Source of the DNA: Fallopia convolvulus
Lineage: Eukaryota > Streptophyta > Magnoliopsida > Caryophyllales > Polygonaceae
Reading direction: 5' to 3'
Assembly (NCBI GenBank): GCA_964016875.1
Contig: OZ024723.1
Location: 11,995,343-12,059,342, forward strand
DNA: 64,000 nucleotides
Of this stretch, positions 1-9,035 are shown one piece after another. Below the pieces are notes generated by a model. It worked only from the letters and a program-made list of their open reading frames with translations. It had not been told where the DNA came from and did no database searches. Within the stretch, counting starts at the first letter, position 1; every line of letters starts with the position of its first letter. The position numbers and the translations under genes were made by a program.

Positions 1-285
1 TAACGAATTTTCCCAAGCTCAAACTTGATCTTAAATGACTTTATTTGAGTGCTTAATCTCCCTCTTCTCTTCATTGTTGAGTGCTATCTTTCACTGGCTT
101 TGCTCCTTTCTTCAAAAGTGCTCCAAATATCTTCTAAAAACCCACAAAACACCCCCAACGCTTATGTAGACTCCATATCTCAAGAAAATACGAAAACCTA
201 CACAAACGACTCAAAACAAAACATAAAACTAAAGAAAAGGACTCAAACACACCCTAAAAACATGACTAAAAAGGCGGACATCAGT
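1..285 (-). other. Possible Athila/Tat-type LTR fragment
   Basis: No convincing gene. Read on the minus strand, the stretch has the T/G-rich runs (long GTTTT and TTTAG tracts) that resemble the start of the Athila-like LTR at 21296, but I cannot align it base for base. It lies upstream of the gypsy pol remnant and in the opposite orientation. The 106-codon open frame on the plus strand here is low-complexity and is not taken as a gene. The classification is inference only. Confidence 0.25.
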
Positions 286-599
286 CAGCACCAATTATTA
301 GTGCAAAAATTCGTCACGCACCAAGGGTCGCATTTGAACCTTGATCTTACTTCTAGATCCCCTATTTAAGCTTGCAAAATAATGGACAAAGAGCAACTTA
401 TCCCCCTAATCCACGTTCGATGATAATATGATTTTTTTGCTCTAGTGATATTTATAGAGATGGGACTCAACTTCGAAAGCGATATTGACAAGTAGCCTGC
501 GAAAAATTGAAACAAAACTAGGGCTGAATTATTCATTTCCTACCAAGGAACCATGACTGATTTACATGGCCACATGAGGACATAACATGGATAGATCCT
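286..599. other. No recognisable feature
   Basis: About 300 bases without a supported gene. It may be the badly decayed leader between gag and pol of the gypsy element that becomes recognisable at about 604. Confidence 0.4.
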
Positions 600-603
600 A
601 GAA

Positions 604-1310
604 TCATTACTCATAAGCTCAATGTAGACCCCACTTATCCTCCGGTGAAGTAGAAGTGCCAAAAAATTGCACCGGAAAGGAATATGGTGGTTGATGACAA
701 GGTGAAAAAGCTAATGGAAACAGGAAAATCAAAGAGGCCAAAACCCTGAATTGTTGGCGAACGCCGTGCCCTAAATATTGCTTTCCCCTAACACATATAA
801 ACCTTATGGTGGACACAATGGTTAGTGACGGACTTTTGACCTTCATGGACGCCTTCAGTGGCTACAACCAGATATAGATGTGCACAAATGATCAGGAGAG
901 GACGATGTTCATCACCAACCAGGGGACATACTGCTACAATTTCATTCCATTCGGCGTGAAGAATGTTGGAGTGACTTACCAACGGCTTGTCAACCGAATG
1001 TTCCAAGAGAAAATAGGAGACATGATAGAGGTATATATTGATGATATGCTCATCAAAAAATGAAGGCTCAAAATCATATACAACATATGGAAGAGTCATT
1101 CGAGATTGTCTAAAAGTACCAGCAAGAAACTGAACTCGTCTAAATGCACGTTCGTCGTCCAGTTCAATAAGTTTTTGGCGTACCTACTTATCAAAAGTGG
1201 GAAAGAGGCTAGTCACGTGCAAGTTCGAGCCATAGCTTCCCTGAGATCCCCGACGTGTGTGAAAGATGTGCAGAAGCTGGCAGGGAAGATCGACGCATTG
1301 AACTAGTTTA
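604..1310 (+). pseudogene. Gypsy reverse transcriptase, decayed
   Basis: Reverse transcriptase would copy element RNA into cDNA. The segment starts with the conserved linker HKLNVDPTYPPV at about 608. About 50 bases holding the KKNGKWR region then appear to be lost. It resumes with DAFSGYNQI near 848 and has the catalytic YIDDML motif near 1034-1050, so the catalytic aspartates survive. Stops follow the YNQI motif and the palm domain. The thumb continues around 1106-1306 with KLNSSKCTF and a KLAGKI-like motif. Non-functional. Confidence 0.82.
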
Positions 1311-1336
1311 TTTCTAAATCTTTAGATCGATGTCGA

Positions 1337-1790
1337 TTGTTTTATGAAGTCTTGCATAAGAACAAATCCTTCGAATGGACGATGAATCATGAAGAAGTCT
1401 TTCAAGAACTAAAGAGGTACTTTGTTATTCCATTGCTTCTCTCCAAAACAGAAGAGGGAAAAACACTCCTACTGTATCTAGTCGTCTCCGAAATGACTGT
1501 TAGTGGAGTGCTATTCAAAGAAGATGGCAGACAATAGGTTGCCATATATTTTGTAAGTAGATCTCTTTTGTCATCAGAAGCCCGATATTCCATACTGAAG
1601 AAACTAGTACTCACAATAGTAATGTGCTCTAACAAGCTTCACTTGTATTTTGAGTCACACACCATTGAGGTTCACACCAATTACCCACTGCGAGCAATAA
1701 TGCACAAGATGGAGTTTACCGAACGAATGGAAAAATGGGCTATCCACCTAAGCGGCTTCGATATTCGCTACAAGCCATGAACATCATTAA
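1337..1790 (+). pseudogene. Gypsy RNase H (first copy), decayed
   Basis: Follows reverse transcriptase directly. Recognisable motifs are FEWTMNHEEVFQELK, a LYLVVSE block where family members have the first acidic residue, YFVSRSL, and HLSGFDIRYKP at the end near 1779. A stop (TAG near 1535) and further breaks divide it. In the family this domain degrades the RNA strand during reverse transcription. Confidence 0.78.
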
Positions 1791-2468
1791 AGGCCAAGCA
1801 CTAGAAGACTTTGTGGCCGATTTCATCCCCATCCTCGAAGAACAAGTCAAAGAAGAAGACATTCAGACGGCGGAAGAAGGAAACTTGAAGCTTATTCAAC
1901 GCCAATGTGGTTGCAAACGCCAAAAGCATAACCCTTTGGTGATACTAAAATAACCACATGGGAAAAGCGAAGGATAGGCTATCAGATGCGTGTTCGACAC
2001 CACTAATAATGAGTCCGAGTACGACACAACACCAACCATGAGAGAATTTGTTTATGACTCTCTACTAAGAGACTAAGGCATGCGACAAATCAAAGTTGTT
2101 TATGACTCTCTACTAATAGTTAATTAAATTCTAGGAATGTATGCGGCCAAAAATGCTAGGATGATAGTGTACCTAGAAGTCATGAGAGAATTTACCCCTT
2201 ATATTTGAAGTTACATCATTCAAGTGACACGGAGTGAGAGATCTTGACTCTAAACCCGTGCGGCTCTTAGCTAAGTCGGCCCGTCCGAGAAGCTAAGTCA
2301 AGCCTTGTCCCGATGTTGCCTAGCGGAAGCTTAAGAAAGATGGCTAAGTGTTTTGTGGGAAAGAGAGCTTTATATTACACAAAGGGAACTTTTACAAGGA
2401 TGCTTTACAATGTGCTTTAGATGCCTAAGACAAGGTGTGGTGAAGTGCCTTGCAAAATGAGGGGGAGG

Positions 2469-2514
2469 CCTTATTTATAGGCGTGGCCTCCCTTGGACCC
2501 AAGAATATTCTAGA
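2469..2514 (-). promoter_or_regulatory. LTR core promoter: TATA box plus GAA/TTC block
   Basis: On the minus strand CTATAAATAA lies at 2471-2480. About 22 bp upstream (2503-2514) is a TCTAGAATATTCT block with nGAAnnTTCn spacing. Together they look like a core promoter with a proximal heat-shock-type site. Transcription would run towards 2225. Confidence 0.5.
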
Positions 2515-2622
2515 CTAAGTCATCCCTAGACTAATATAGAACCCTCCCAAGGAGGAGCGTCCATGGCAAGCCCCTCTAGATGCGTTGCGCCCTTGCCAGA
2601 ACCTTCCAGCGTGTTCTGGTGG

Positions 2623-2792
2623 GGCGCGCCCAGGCGCGCCTGTGCTCCGCCCTTGCACAGAAGGGGCGCGCCTCTTCTGGAACCTTCCAGAAGGGGCGCG
2701 CCTGGTCCCTGGCCTTCTCCCATGGGCGCGCCATTGCTGGAGACCTCCGGATGGGGCGCGCCTCTTCTAGAATTCTCTAGATGGGGCGCGCC
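2623..2792. repeat. 30-bp minisatellite of GGCGCGCC palindromes
   Basis: GGCGCGCC octamers are centred at about 2626, 2636, 2668, 2698, 2728, 2758 and 2788; the last five are spaced exactly 30 bp. Between octamers lie variants of TTCTGGAACCTTCCAGAA, itself a dyad. Decayed units continue to either side. The array lies in U3 of the minus-strand solo LTR, upstream of its TATA box, where LTR enhancers usually are. Confidence 0.85.
2675..2692. promoter_or_regulatory. Perfect four-unit heat-shock-element-like site
   Basis: TTC-nn-GAA-nn-TTC-nn-GAA is exact here (TTC at 2675 and 2685, GAA at 2680 and 2690). This is the consensus bound by heat-shock transcription factors. Weaker blocks occur at 2599-2616 and 2765-2780. 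Function is inferred from the motif and its place in U3 only. Confidence 0.55.
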
Positions 2793-3150
2793 TTGGCATG
2801 TAGCCCTTCCCATGGGCTTTCTAATGCCTTGGCTTCCCGAACGCCCCGGAGGAGACCCGATCCCTCCGGAATCCTCTAGAAGCAGTACGCCCTTGTAGCC
2901 TCCATGCCCCGGATCCTTCCCGATGCCTCCGGAAATGTCCCCGATGTCTCTAGAATCCTCCGGATGGCCCTTGGCTCGGTCTTGGCACATGAATCCGGGC
3001 GTCCCTTGGGTCACGGATCCGCGGTCCGTGACACAAGCACGTTCTTAGAGAGCAGAACGCTCAAGTAGACGCCCTTGTAAATCTAGCTTTTGCGACAGAT
3101 TTGAATGAGTTTCTAGTGATCCCTATGGTTTACGACACAGTACCAACCAT

Positions 3151-3640
3151 CCCCTGGAGCTTGTTAATTTCCAATAGTGCCATGGCTAACGAGGGAAGTC
3201 AAGTGGAAATTCATGAAGAAGGTATGGAAATAGATAGCGTTCTACTAATATCTCACCACTTGACGGTCGTGATGGTTTGAGTAATAAGGATGGTCCCCCA
3301 AAGATAGAGGAAAGAACATGGCAACAACCATACTTAGACTGGCTAGAACGAGGAATCCTGCTCGCCAACAAGTTAGAAGAAAAAAGCTTTGAAAGTTGAG
3401 CCATAAGATTTTGTGTCGAGAGAGGGAAAATCTTTCATAAGTCTACTACGGGGGGCCTCTAAAGGTGTTTAATCAAGGAAGAAGCACTTGAGATCCTCAA
3501 GGGAGTTGAAGAAGGGGATTCTAGAAACCATTCAAGGGGCCGGAGTCTAATGAGCAAGATCCTACGAGAGGTATGCCAAGAATTTATGGCATACAATCTG
3601 AAGTGTGATGCATGTTAGTTTCATACTCCCATCGTACATC
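3151..3640 (+). pseudogene. Gypsy pol spacer between RNase H and integrase
   Basis: Sequence continuing from the second RNase H towards integrase. LPFVVYDT-like residues appear early, and later fragments match the variable linker and the start of the integrase zinc-binding region, with stops in every frame. No separate gene is seen. Confidence 0.45.
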
Positions 3641-4345
3641 AACCGTCCAAACCACTTACATGAAGTTTTCCCCGTGGCCTTTCATGTGTTAAGGACAGAC
3701 ATTGTCCGGAAGCTTCCACCTTTCGTCAAGCCAAAGAGTATTCTTCCTCGCTATGACAGATTATTTCTCCAAGTGGATTGAGGCTGAGGCTTTTAGAGAG
3801 GTCAAAGACACCCATGTAGTGTCCTTCATCAAAAGAAACATCTTATGCCACTTTGAAGTGCCTTCTAAGATTGTGTGTGACAACGAATCTCAATTTAAGA
3901 AAAGGAGTTTTTGTGAGTAGTGGAACAAAGACCTAGTTACATCTACTCCTCGCTACCCTCATTCTAATGGTCAAGCGGAGGCAAGCAATAAAGTAATAAT
4001 CAACAATCTGAAGAAACGACTCATAAAGGCTAAGAGAAGATGGGCCGATGAGCTTCCTTAGGTCCTCTGGGCAGACCGAACGACACCCAAGGTCGCCACT
4101 AGGCAATCACCATTTGCACTAGTATGCGGGTGCAAATTTGTGATTCTTGCGGAACTCGTAGTCCGAACAACCTGGTACAATCTCACTATGAAAGCTCAGA
4201 ATTGGGAGGAGTTGGTCAACAATCTCAACACTATCGGGGAACTTCGGGGACAAGCCCAAACCCGTCTTGTACACCATCAACAACAAGTATCCTAGAGTTA
4301 TAATAAGAATGTGAGGATTCGTATCCTGAAGGAAGTGATTGGGTA
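3641..4345 (+). pseudogene. Gypsy integrase, decayed
   Basis: Integrase joins element cDNA to host DNA. Catalytic-core landmarks are present but in different frames: TDIVRKLPPF near 3695 (first Asp), TDYFSKWIEAEAF near 3758, VCDNESQF near 3872 (second Asp) and NGQAEASN near 3968 (Glu). The core ends with RWADELP and a downstream NLNTIGELRGQAQTRL motif typical of Tat integrases. At least one stop (3918-3920) and several frameshifts make it inactive. It ends at the hAT terminus at 4351. Confidence 0.8.
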
Positions 4346-4350
4346 CTGAG

Positions 4351-5110
4351 CAAGGGTGTAGCTAGGAATTTGACCAAGAGGGGGCTAAATATATAATATA
4401 CGAAAAATTACATTAATTTGTTTCTTACTATGACATTCTTCGATTCTCCATCTCTTGAAATCGTACAATAATATCTTCATTTTAGATACAATGCACTACA
4501 TCTTTCTCAATATAAGTAATCAAACAGTTATTCATCAACTCATCTCCAAGCCAATTGCGTAATGAAGTTTTGACAAGCTTCATAGCAGAAAAAGCTCTTT
4601 CAATGGTAGTTGTTGCAACAAGTAAAAGCAAAGCTAACCACACCAAAAGATATACCAGATGATAGACACGACACTTCTTTATCTGAACCAATTTCCTTGA
4701 GAGCTCACCAATACCTTTAAGGTTGACAAAGCGATCATCTGCGCACATATTAGCAGTATAACAGTCAAGTTGTTGCTTAACTGTCAATAAATCAGCATCT
4801 AAAAAGTCATCCGGATACGATTCTGCAAATCTAATCAACTTTCCACTATCAAATGTTGAGAATGCTTCACTCGGAGCAAGACTTGACATGCAAAAAAGCA
4901 ACCCGATATTCACCTCATTGAAGCGACTTTTCAGCTCAGAAAGTTGTAGATCAATTACTTTATAGAACAAACCAACACGATAGTATTGTAGATTGGTAAC
5001 TTGTTTAAGGTTTCGACGAGCTCTTCCTGGAATGGCACATCAATTTTGTTCTTGATGCAGAATGAAACAACTCTTTCCCAAATGATTCTCAACCTCCATC
5101 TCTCATTTTT
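4351..5110 (-). mobile_element. hAT transposon fragment (3' end)
   Basis: The left end CAAGGGTGTAGCTAGGAATT resembles the terminal repeat of plant hAT elements of the TTF-finger type (CAGTGGCGGAGCCAGGA-like), followed by the usual G-rich run AGAGGGGGCTAAA. It joins gypsy integrase directly at 4351. The other terminus was not found, so the element is truncated. It carries the transposase C-terminus on the minus strand. Confidence 0.65.
4482..5110 (-). pseudogene. hAT transposase C-terminus with dimerisation domain
   Basis: The 162-codon open frame at 4482-4970 contains LALLLLVATTTIERAFSAMK followed by LRNWLGDELMNN and a terminal YIEKDV. This is the hAT family C-terminal dimerisation block of TTF-type transposases. 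The preceding part contains FNEVN, LLFCMSSLAPSEAF and DADLLTVKQQLD, also family-typical. Upstream sequence to about 5110 (SFCIKNKIDVP) continues the protein after a frame change. N-terminal finger and catalytic core are absent. Confidence 0.82.
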
Positions 5111-5309
5111 TGGAGAAGTGGCTTTGTGACTTTGCCAGGATTCCTTGCATTGACAATATGCTAGAAAGTGAAGCTTTGATTTTGATGGTTCCAAACGTAA
5201 GTGAAGTGGCCAACATCGAATCAGTCTCATAGGTCGCCAACTTATGCTATGTCCCAGACATGGAGCGAAGACAAACTGGGAAGTGGCCAACATCAAACAT
5301 CTACATGAA

Positions 5310-5399
5310 GTCTCCCACGTGATCCATGTCCCCCACGTTATCCAGGTCGCCCAGGTGAGCCATGTCGCCAATGTGAGCCAGGTCCCCGACTTGAGAAGA
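5310..5399. repeat. 18-bp tandem repeat, five units
   Basis: Five imperfect 18-bp units of the form GTCnCCCAnGTGAnCCAn run head to tail. Because 18 is divisible by three, both strands stay open, and the minus frame reads a run of TW/TWIT residues that should not be taken as protein. It sits just upstream of the hAT coding remnant and may be element-internal. Confidence 0.7.
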
Positions 5400-5903
5400 A
5401 GGCGGACTGAAAATGCGTGAGAAGATTGCACGAGATATCATTAGTTTGGTTAAGGAAAGAATCTTCTCAAGATAGGAAAGGACATGGATTTTGCTTATGC
5501 CCTAAGGAGTTTGTTTATTGTAATATTTATTTTATCCTTAGGAAGATTTGTAAGGATTTGATTTATATTATCTTTCTTAATTAAAACTCGCTCTGAAGGA
5601 GTGAAATATCTCATGTGCAATGAGCACAGTATCTTGAATTGCTCGGTTCGCCACAAAGGCCCCTTGGAGTGGGTGAATTATTTTACTTATTACTCTTTTA
5701 AGTCTCTTCGTTATGATTTTCGAAATTATTTTATATATTGTTAAGTATAGACTTATAGGCCTATAATGATTGGTTGAACATGGCTTTTCTTTTTTGTATA
5801 AGTGATATAAAGCTATGGTTGATTTGCTTGAGCATTTTTCCCGAGTGGAAAAAAAACTTTTGACTGCCTTTATAACTAATGGACCAACAATATCCCAATA
5901 TTT
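5400..5903. other. AT-rich interval, no gene
   Basis: No supported coding region. The TCCTTAGGAAGATTTGTAAGG stretch near 5536 and the TTAATTAAAACTCGCTC block have the flavour of an LTR U3/R, but no paired end was found. Confidence 0.4.
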
Positions 5904-6507
5904 TTATAGAATTATGTTGTTATTTTTATAGAATTCTCTAATATGCTTCCTGTTTCTTTTCCCACTCGCAATCTTATGGAAATATCTTGTATTGGCATCT
6001 GTTAACTTTATATGTTTAATTTTTCCCCTCTGCTTCCAATATGTTTTATGGTAGTTCAGTATACATTCCTTCTTTCTAATGAGGCGTATTTTGTTGTTGT
6101 ATAACATTTGGTTACGGAGAAATTAATATTTGTGCTTGGTATTAATTTACTTTCAATTTCCTTGAGTTGTTCAAAGTGTTTCCTAAGGTTCTGTTATTCC
6201 ACTATTTTGCATGTTTTTTAAATAGTTGAGTTTTCTTAACCAAATGGAACATGTTTCAGCCCAGTGTATCCAATCTCCATGCTTGCTTAAATATATTTCT
6301 GAAATCTTTCCTTTGCATCCACATTTTTTCCAACTTAATTGGTAGCGCTTTAATTGTTGTGTCATTACTTAGGTCTATGAAGATTTTGCAATGACATGAG
6401 GTTGTAAAGGCATGATTTGTGGTTTTAATGTGTGGGATATATTGTATTATACAATTGCTAACAAGCGTTATGTCTAGTTTTTCATAAATTTTATCAATAT
6501 CTGTCAA
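5904..6507 (-). pseudogene. LINE (L1-type) ORF2 fragment
   Basis: Minus-strand pieces match the region between endonuclease and reverse transcriptase of plant L1-type ORF2: YEKLDITLVSN and TTNHAFTTSCHCKI from the endonuclease C-terminus (from about 6480 down), then IKLEKMWMQRKDF near 6320, and WKQRGKIKHIKLTDANTRYFH near 6030-5970. Frames change twice. No reverse transcriptase core or poly-A tail is present. Confidence 0.72.
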
Positions 6508-6519
6508 CTATACATACAC

Positions 6520-6709
6520 TTATGAAATTTCGTAATACTAATAAAATATTATTTTTTTAAATAAACAACTTTTACAGTTTATTGATTTTAAATATTTATT
6601 CAAAATTTATATTTAAGCATTTACATGATTATTTTTCATGGATAATAAATATATTTGAAAATATTTTATTTAAGAAAAACTCGTACAAGGTACGGGAATA
6701 CATACTAGT
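6520..6709 (+). mobile_element. Helitron 3' terminus
   Basis: The end reads CTAG (6705-6708) followed by T, preceded about 10 bp upstream by a hairpin CGTAC-AAG-GTACG (6682-6694). This is the standard Helitron 3' signature. The adjacent ~120 bp (about 6590-6709) match, in reverse complement, 61067-61185, so two copies of one family exist here. The 5' end was not found; the LINE fragment to the left may be cargo or older flank. Confidence 0.7.
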
Positions 6710-6832
6710 AATAACAACTATAACGGGGTTAGCACTCTAGTAAGATAGAAAATTAGTTTTAAGATTGAACGTCCCTATGGTTATAAATTCAGTAGATTTG
6801 TCGTGTATATACTCATTAACACCCTATTAATT
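6710..6832. other. Flanking DNA with left target duplication
   Basis: Short interval without a gene. Its last ten bases, CCTATTAATT (6823-6832), are repeated at 8323-8332 and flank the foldback element. Confidence 0.6.
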
Positions 6833-7000
6833 GAGTCCGGTTCAAGTGCGAATGGGCGCCCAGGTGCGAAATAAGAAAGAACAAGAGCCGTTAGATTAAG
6901 AAAAATCAAAGGCGCTGATTATTTCACTTAAAAGGGGAAAAAACGGCACGGGCGAATTTTTGGCGAATTATAAAAAAAACGGAAATAGGACACGCGCCTA

Positions 7001-7395
7001 GATTGTTCATCAAAAATGTGGATTTGTTCATCAATATTGTGGATTTGTTCATCAATACTATGGATTTGTTCATCAACAATGTGGATTTGTTCATCAACAC
7101 TATGGCATATTTGTTCTTTGGTTTTGGCATATTTGTTCATCGGTTTGTACATATTTGTTCCATTAGAAACATCAATTTGTTCATTGTTTTATGAATATTT
7201 GTTCATTGATAGATGCATATTTGTTCATTCTTATATTCATATTTGTTCATTGGTTTTGGCATATTTGTTCATCGGTTTGTGCATATTTGTTCATTAGTAA
7301 CATCAATTTGTTAATTGGTTTGTGCATATTTGTTCATTGCCTTTTTCATATTATTGTTCATGGCTAGATGCATATTAATTTGTTCATTAGTAACC
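7001..7395 (+). repeat. Left-arm tandem array, ATTTGTTCAT units
   Basis: About 18 units carrying TTTGTTCAT. The first five (7001-7105) are spaced 21 bp or nearly so; later ones are 20-30 bp apart with more varied spacers. Open frames on both strands (runs of ICSS or DEQIH residues) are a by-product of the 21-bp period. Confidence 0.85.
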
Positions 7396-7699
7396 TCTTA
7401 GCATACAACCATATTGTTACAAAAGTTATATTCTTTATCTATTATCCTTTGTATTCAAGTTTCTAAATCAAACTTATCTTATTTAGGTACTATATTGAGC
7501 ACTTCATTCGTATTGACAAGTTAGTCTTAAAGCACTTCATTCGTATTATCCTTTGCATTCAAGATAGCCTTAAAACACAAAATAAATGCAAACATGCACA
7601 AATAGATAGTGCTAAATGTACAACTTGATGGTAATAGTCCTAAATGTACAAATTGATGGTATTGACACATAAACATAAGTTTATTTCAATTCACAAATA

Positions 7700-8090
7700 A
7701 GGGTATAATAATGAGCAAACAAGGTTATATCAATGAACAAATAGCGGTATATTCATGAACAAATATGGTATATCAATGAACAAACAATGGACAAACAAAG
7801 TTATATCAATGAACAAATAGGGGTATATCTATGAACAAATAGGGTATATCAATGAACATATAGAAGTATATCAATGAACAAATATGGGCATATCGAAACT
7901 AATTATATGTGCATAAAAAACTATATAATAGTGTATTCATACACATAAATAAGGTTAAAAAATAAAATTTAAAATTTAAAAAGTTCAAAATCGATGAACA
8001 ATGTTATCAAAAACTCGATGCACAATTAGTTAGTATTGATGAACAATTGGTCAATATTGATGAACAAATCGCTAGTTTTGATGAACAAAT
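7700..8090 (-). repeat. Right-arm tandem array, inverted ATGAACAAAT units
   Basis: At least a dozen ATGAACAAA-bearing units, the reverse complement of the left-arm motif, with TATATC-type spacers in the outer loop half and GATGAACAAATT-type units near 8040-8090. It pairs with 7001-7395 across a spacer of about 300 bp. Confidence 0.82.
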
Positions 8091-8332
8091 TGGGCGTGTC
8101 TCATAAAAACGTATTTTTCGAAAAATTCATGAATAATACAGGAAAAATTCGTCTGTGCCGTATTTTATTGAAAAATACGTGAATAATACGGGAAAAATTC
8201 GTCCGTGCCGTATTTTATTTTTTTTAATGAATGTTTAATCAGGGACGTTGATTTTTTGGAAGGAACGAGCGAGATTTATTCTCAATTATCACATGGGCGC
8301 CCATTCGCACGTAACTCTTCCTCCTATTAATT

Positions 8333-8860
8333 AGCTCATCGATATTTATCAAAACTATTATATACATTATACGAAATATAGTAAAATGAAAAGAAAAAAT
8401 TCGATTTAAGTAAAATATGTTCTCATGGATCATTTTACTGATGAGATATTTGATCTGCATGTAAAAGCTGTTCAACTTTATTATAGAAGAAATTTGTGTT
8501 GAGTATCACATCGTTGAAAAGAAAAATAAAGGTGTGCGATAGTTTGAATGAACATCAAGTAGCAATGCGCTGAGTACAGTATATAAAGTCGGTCAAATTC
8601 GTGGTGGGCTGACGGTTACAGTATACGCTTCAAATAAATTAAGGTCAACCAAAACGGCAGCCTGAGAAGTCGGCACGCGGTTGACAAGCCTGACATTCAC
8701 TTTTAATCTTGATTATCTATTTTTTCGTTTCCCTGGCAAGTGGCAATCGTTTTATAGTATTGCGACACAGTATATAGATTCAGAAACATAGATGTAAATT
8801 ACACAAAAAAGATGGATATAATTAGGCATTAGTAAAACTATCCAATTCGTCAATATGAGC
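8333..8860. other. Intergenic, no feature seen
   Basis: Moderately AT-rich sequence with no coding, RNA or repeat signal I can support. Confidence 0.5.
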
Positions 8861-9027
8861 CAGTGTTTTGAAAAATATTAGACAGACTCTGGGCGGAGAA
8901 GGGCCGCCTAGCGCTTAGGCAGATTAAACGGACGTTTAGACAAACTAGGCGGTCTTCTGGACGGGCTAGCACCTTCCACGCCTAAACGGGGCCTAGATGG
9001 AGCTAGGCAGGGATTTTTAGAACAGTG
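8861..9027. mobile_element. hAT-type MITE
   Basis: The 167-bp unit has inverted ends CAGTGTTTTGAAAAAT and, on the other strand, CACTGTTCTAAAAATC. The flanks ATATGAGC (8853-8860) and ATCAGAGC (9028-9035) match at six of eight bases, an aged 8-bp target duplication as in hAT elements. The interior is GC-rich and repetitive (GGCGG, CTAGGC words). No protein is coded; the 65-codon minus frame across it is not a gene. Confidence 0.65.
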
Positions 9028-9035
9028 ATCAGAGC

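Larger units (their letters stand above)
2225..3033 (-). mobile_element. Solo LTR with GGCGCGCC/HSE-like array
   Basis: The 809-bp insertion begins TGACACGG and ends CCGTGACA, so it has LTR-type TG/CA ends within an inverted repeat. It is flanked by CAAG on both sides (2221-2224 and 3034-3037), a 4-bp duplication, and it interrupts an RNase H frame. Orientation comes from a good TATA box on the minus strand at 2471-2480, which leaves a U3 of about 550 bp. No matching internal domain is adjacent, so it is a solo LTR. The element family was not identified. Confidence 0.75.
1955..3150 (+). pseudogene. Second (archaeal-type) RNase H, split by solo LTR
   Basis: The left part contains the NNESEYD motif near 2010 and a DSLLIVN-like motif near 2110, followed by MIVYLEVMREF. 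The right part resumes after the inserted LTR with HVLREQNAQVDALVNLA at about 3038. Removing 2225-3033 and one CAAG copy rejoins the frame as TSFK then HVLRE, so the LTR inserted into coding sequence. A short duplication (GTTTATGACTCTCTACTAA at about 2048 and again at about 2098) lies in the left half. This domain is what places the element near Tat. Confidence 0.75.
604..4350 (+). mobile_element. Ty3/gypsy Tat-lineage pol remnant
   Basis: Pieces of one gypsy polyprotein lie in order on the plus strand: reverse transcriptase, RNase H, a second RNase H and integrase. A second, archaeal-type RNase H between the first RNase H and integrase is a known hallmark of Tat-lineage elements, which supports that placement. 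The frame is broken many times and no LTR of its own is recognised at either end. A minus-strand solo LTR (2225-3033) interrupts the second RNase H, and a hAT element truncates the 3' side at 4351. Confidence 0.8.
6833..8322. mobile_element. Non-autonomous foldback/MULE-type element
   Basis: The 1,490-bp element is flanked by CCTATTAATT on both sides (6823-6832 and 8323-8332), a 10-bp duplication in the Mutator-like range. The ends share an inverted GTGCGAATGGGCGCCCA core with GTTxA-type bases outside it. Further in, the arms stay complementary: a CGGCACGGGCGAATTTTT block near 6943 pairs with CCGTGCCGTATTTT-bearing blocks near 8150-8215. Inside these are tandem ATTTGTTCAT units on the left and inverted ATGAACAAAT units on the right. 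No transposase is present. The structure predicts one long hairpin. Confidence 0.85.

Noticed and set aside
2526..3014. Overlapping open frames of 60-160 codons on both strands in the GC-rich array
   Set aside because: They follow from a 30-bp period (divisible by three) in a solo LTR; no family motifs and low-complexity residues.
6924..7297. Repeat proteins of NKSTLLM, DEQIH or ICSS type
   Set aside because: Products of a 21-bp tandem DNA repeat in a transposon arm; frames are open on both strands.
7001..8090. CRISPR-like array of short repeats and spacers
   Set aside because: Plant nuclear context, degenerate units, irregular spacers, inverted partner array and no cas genes.
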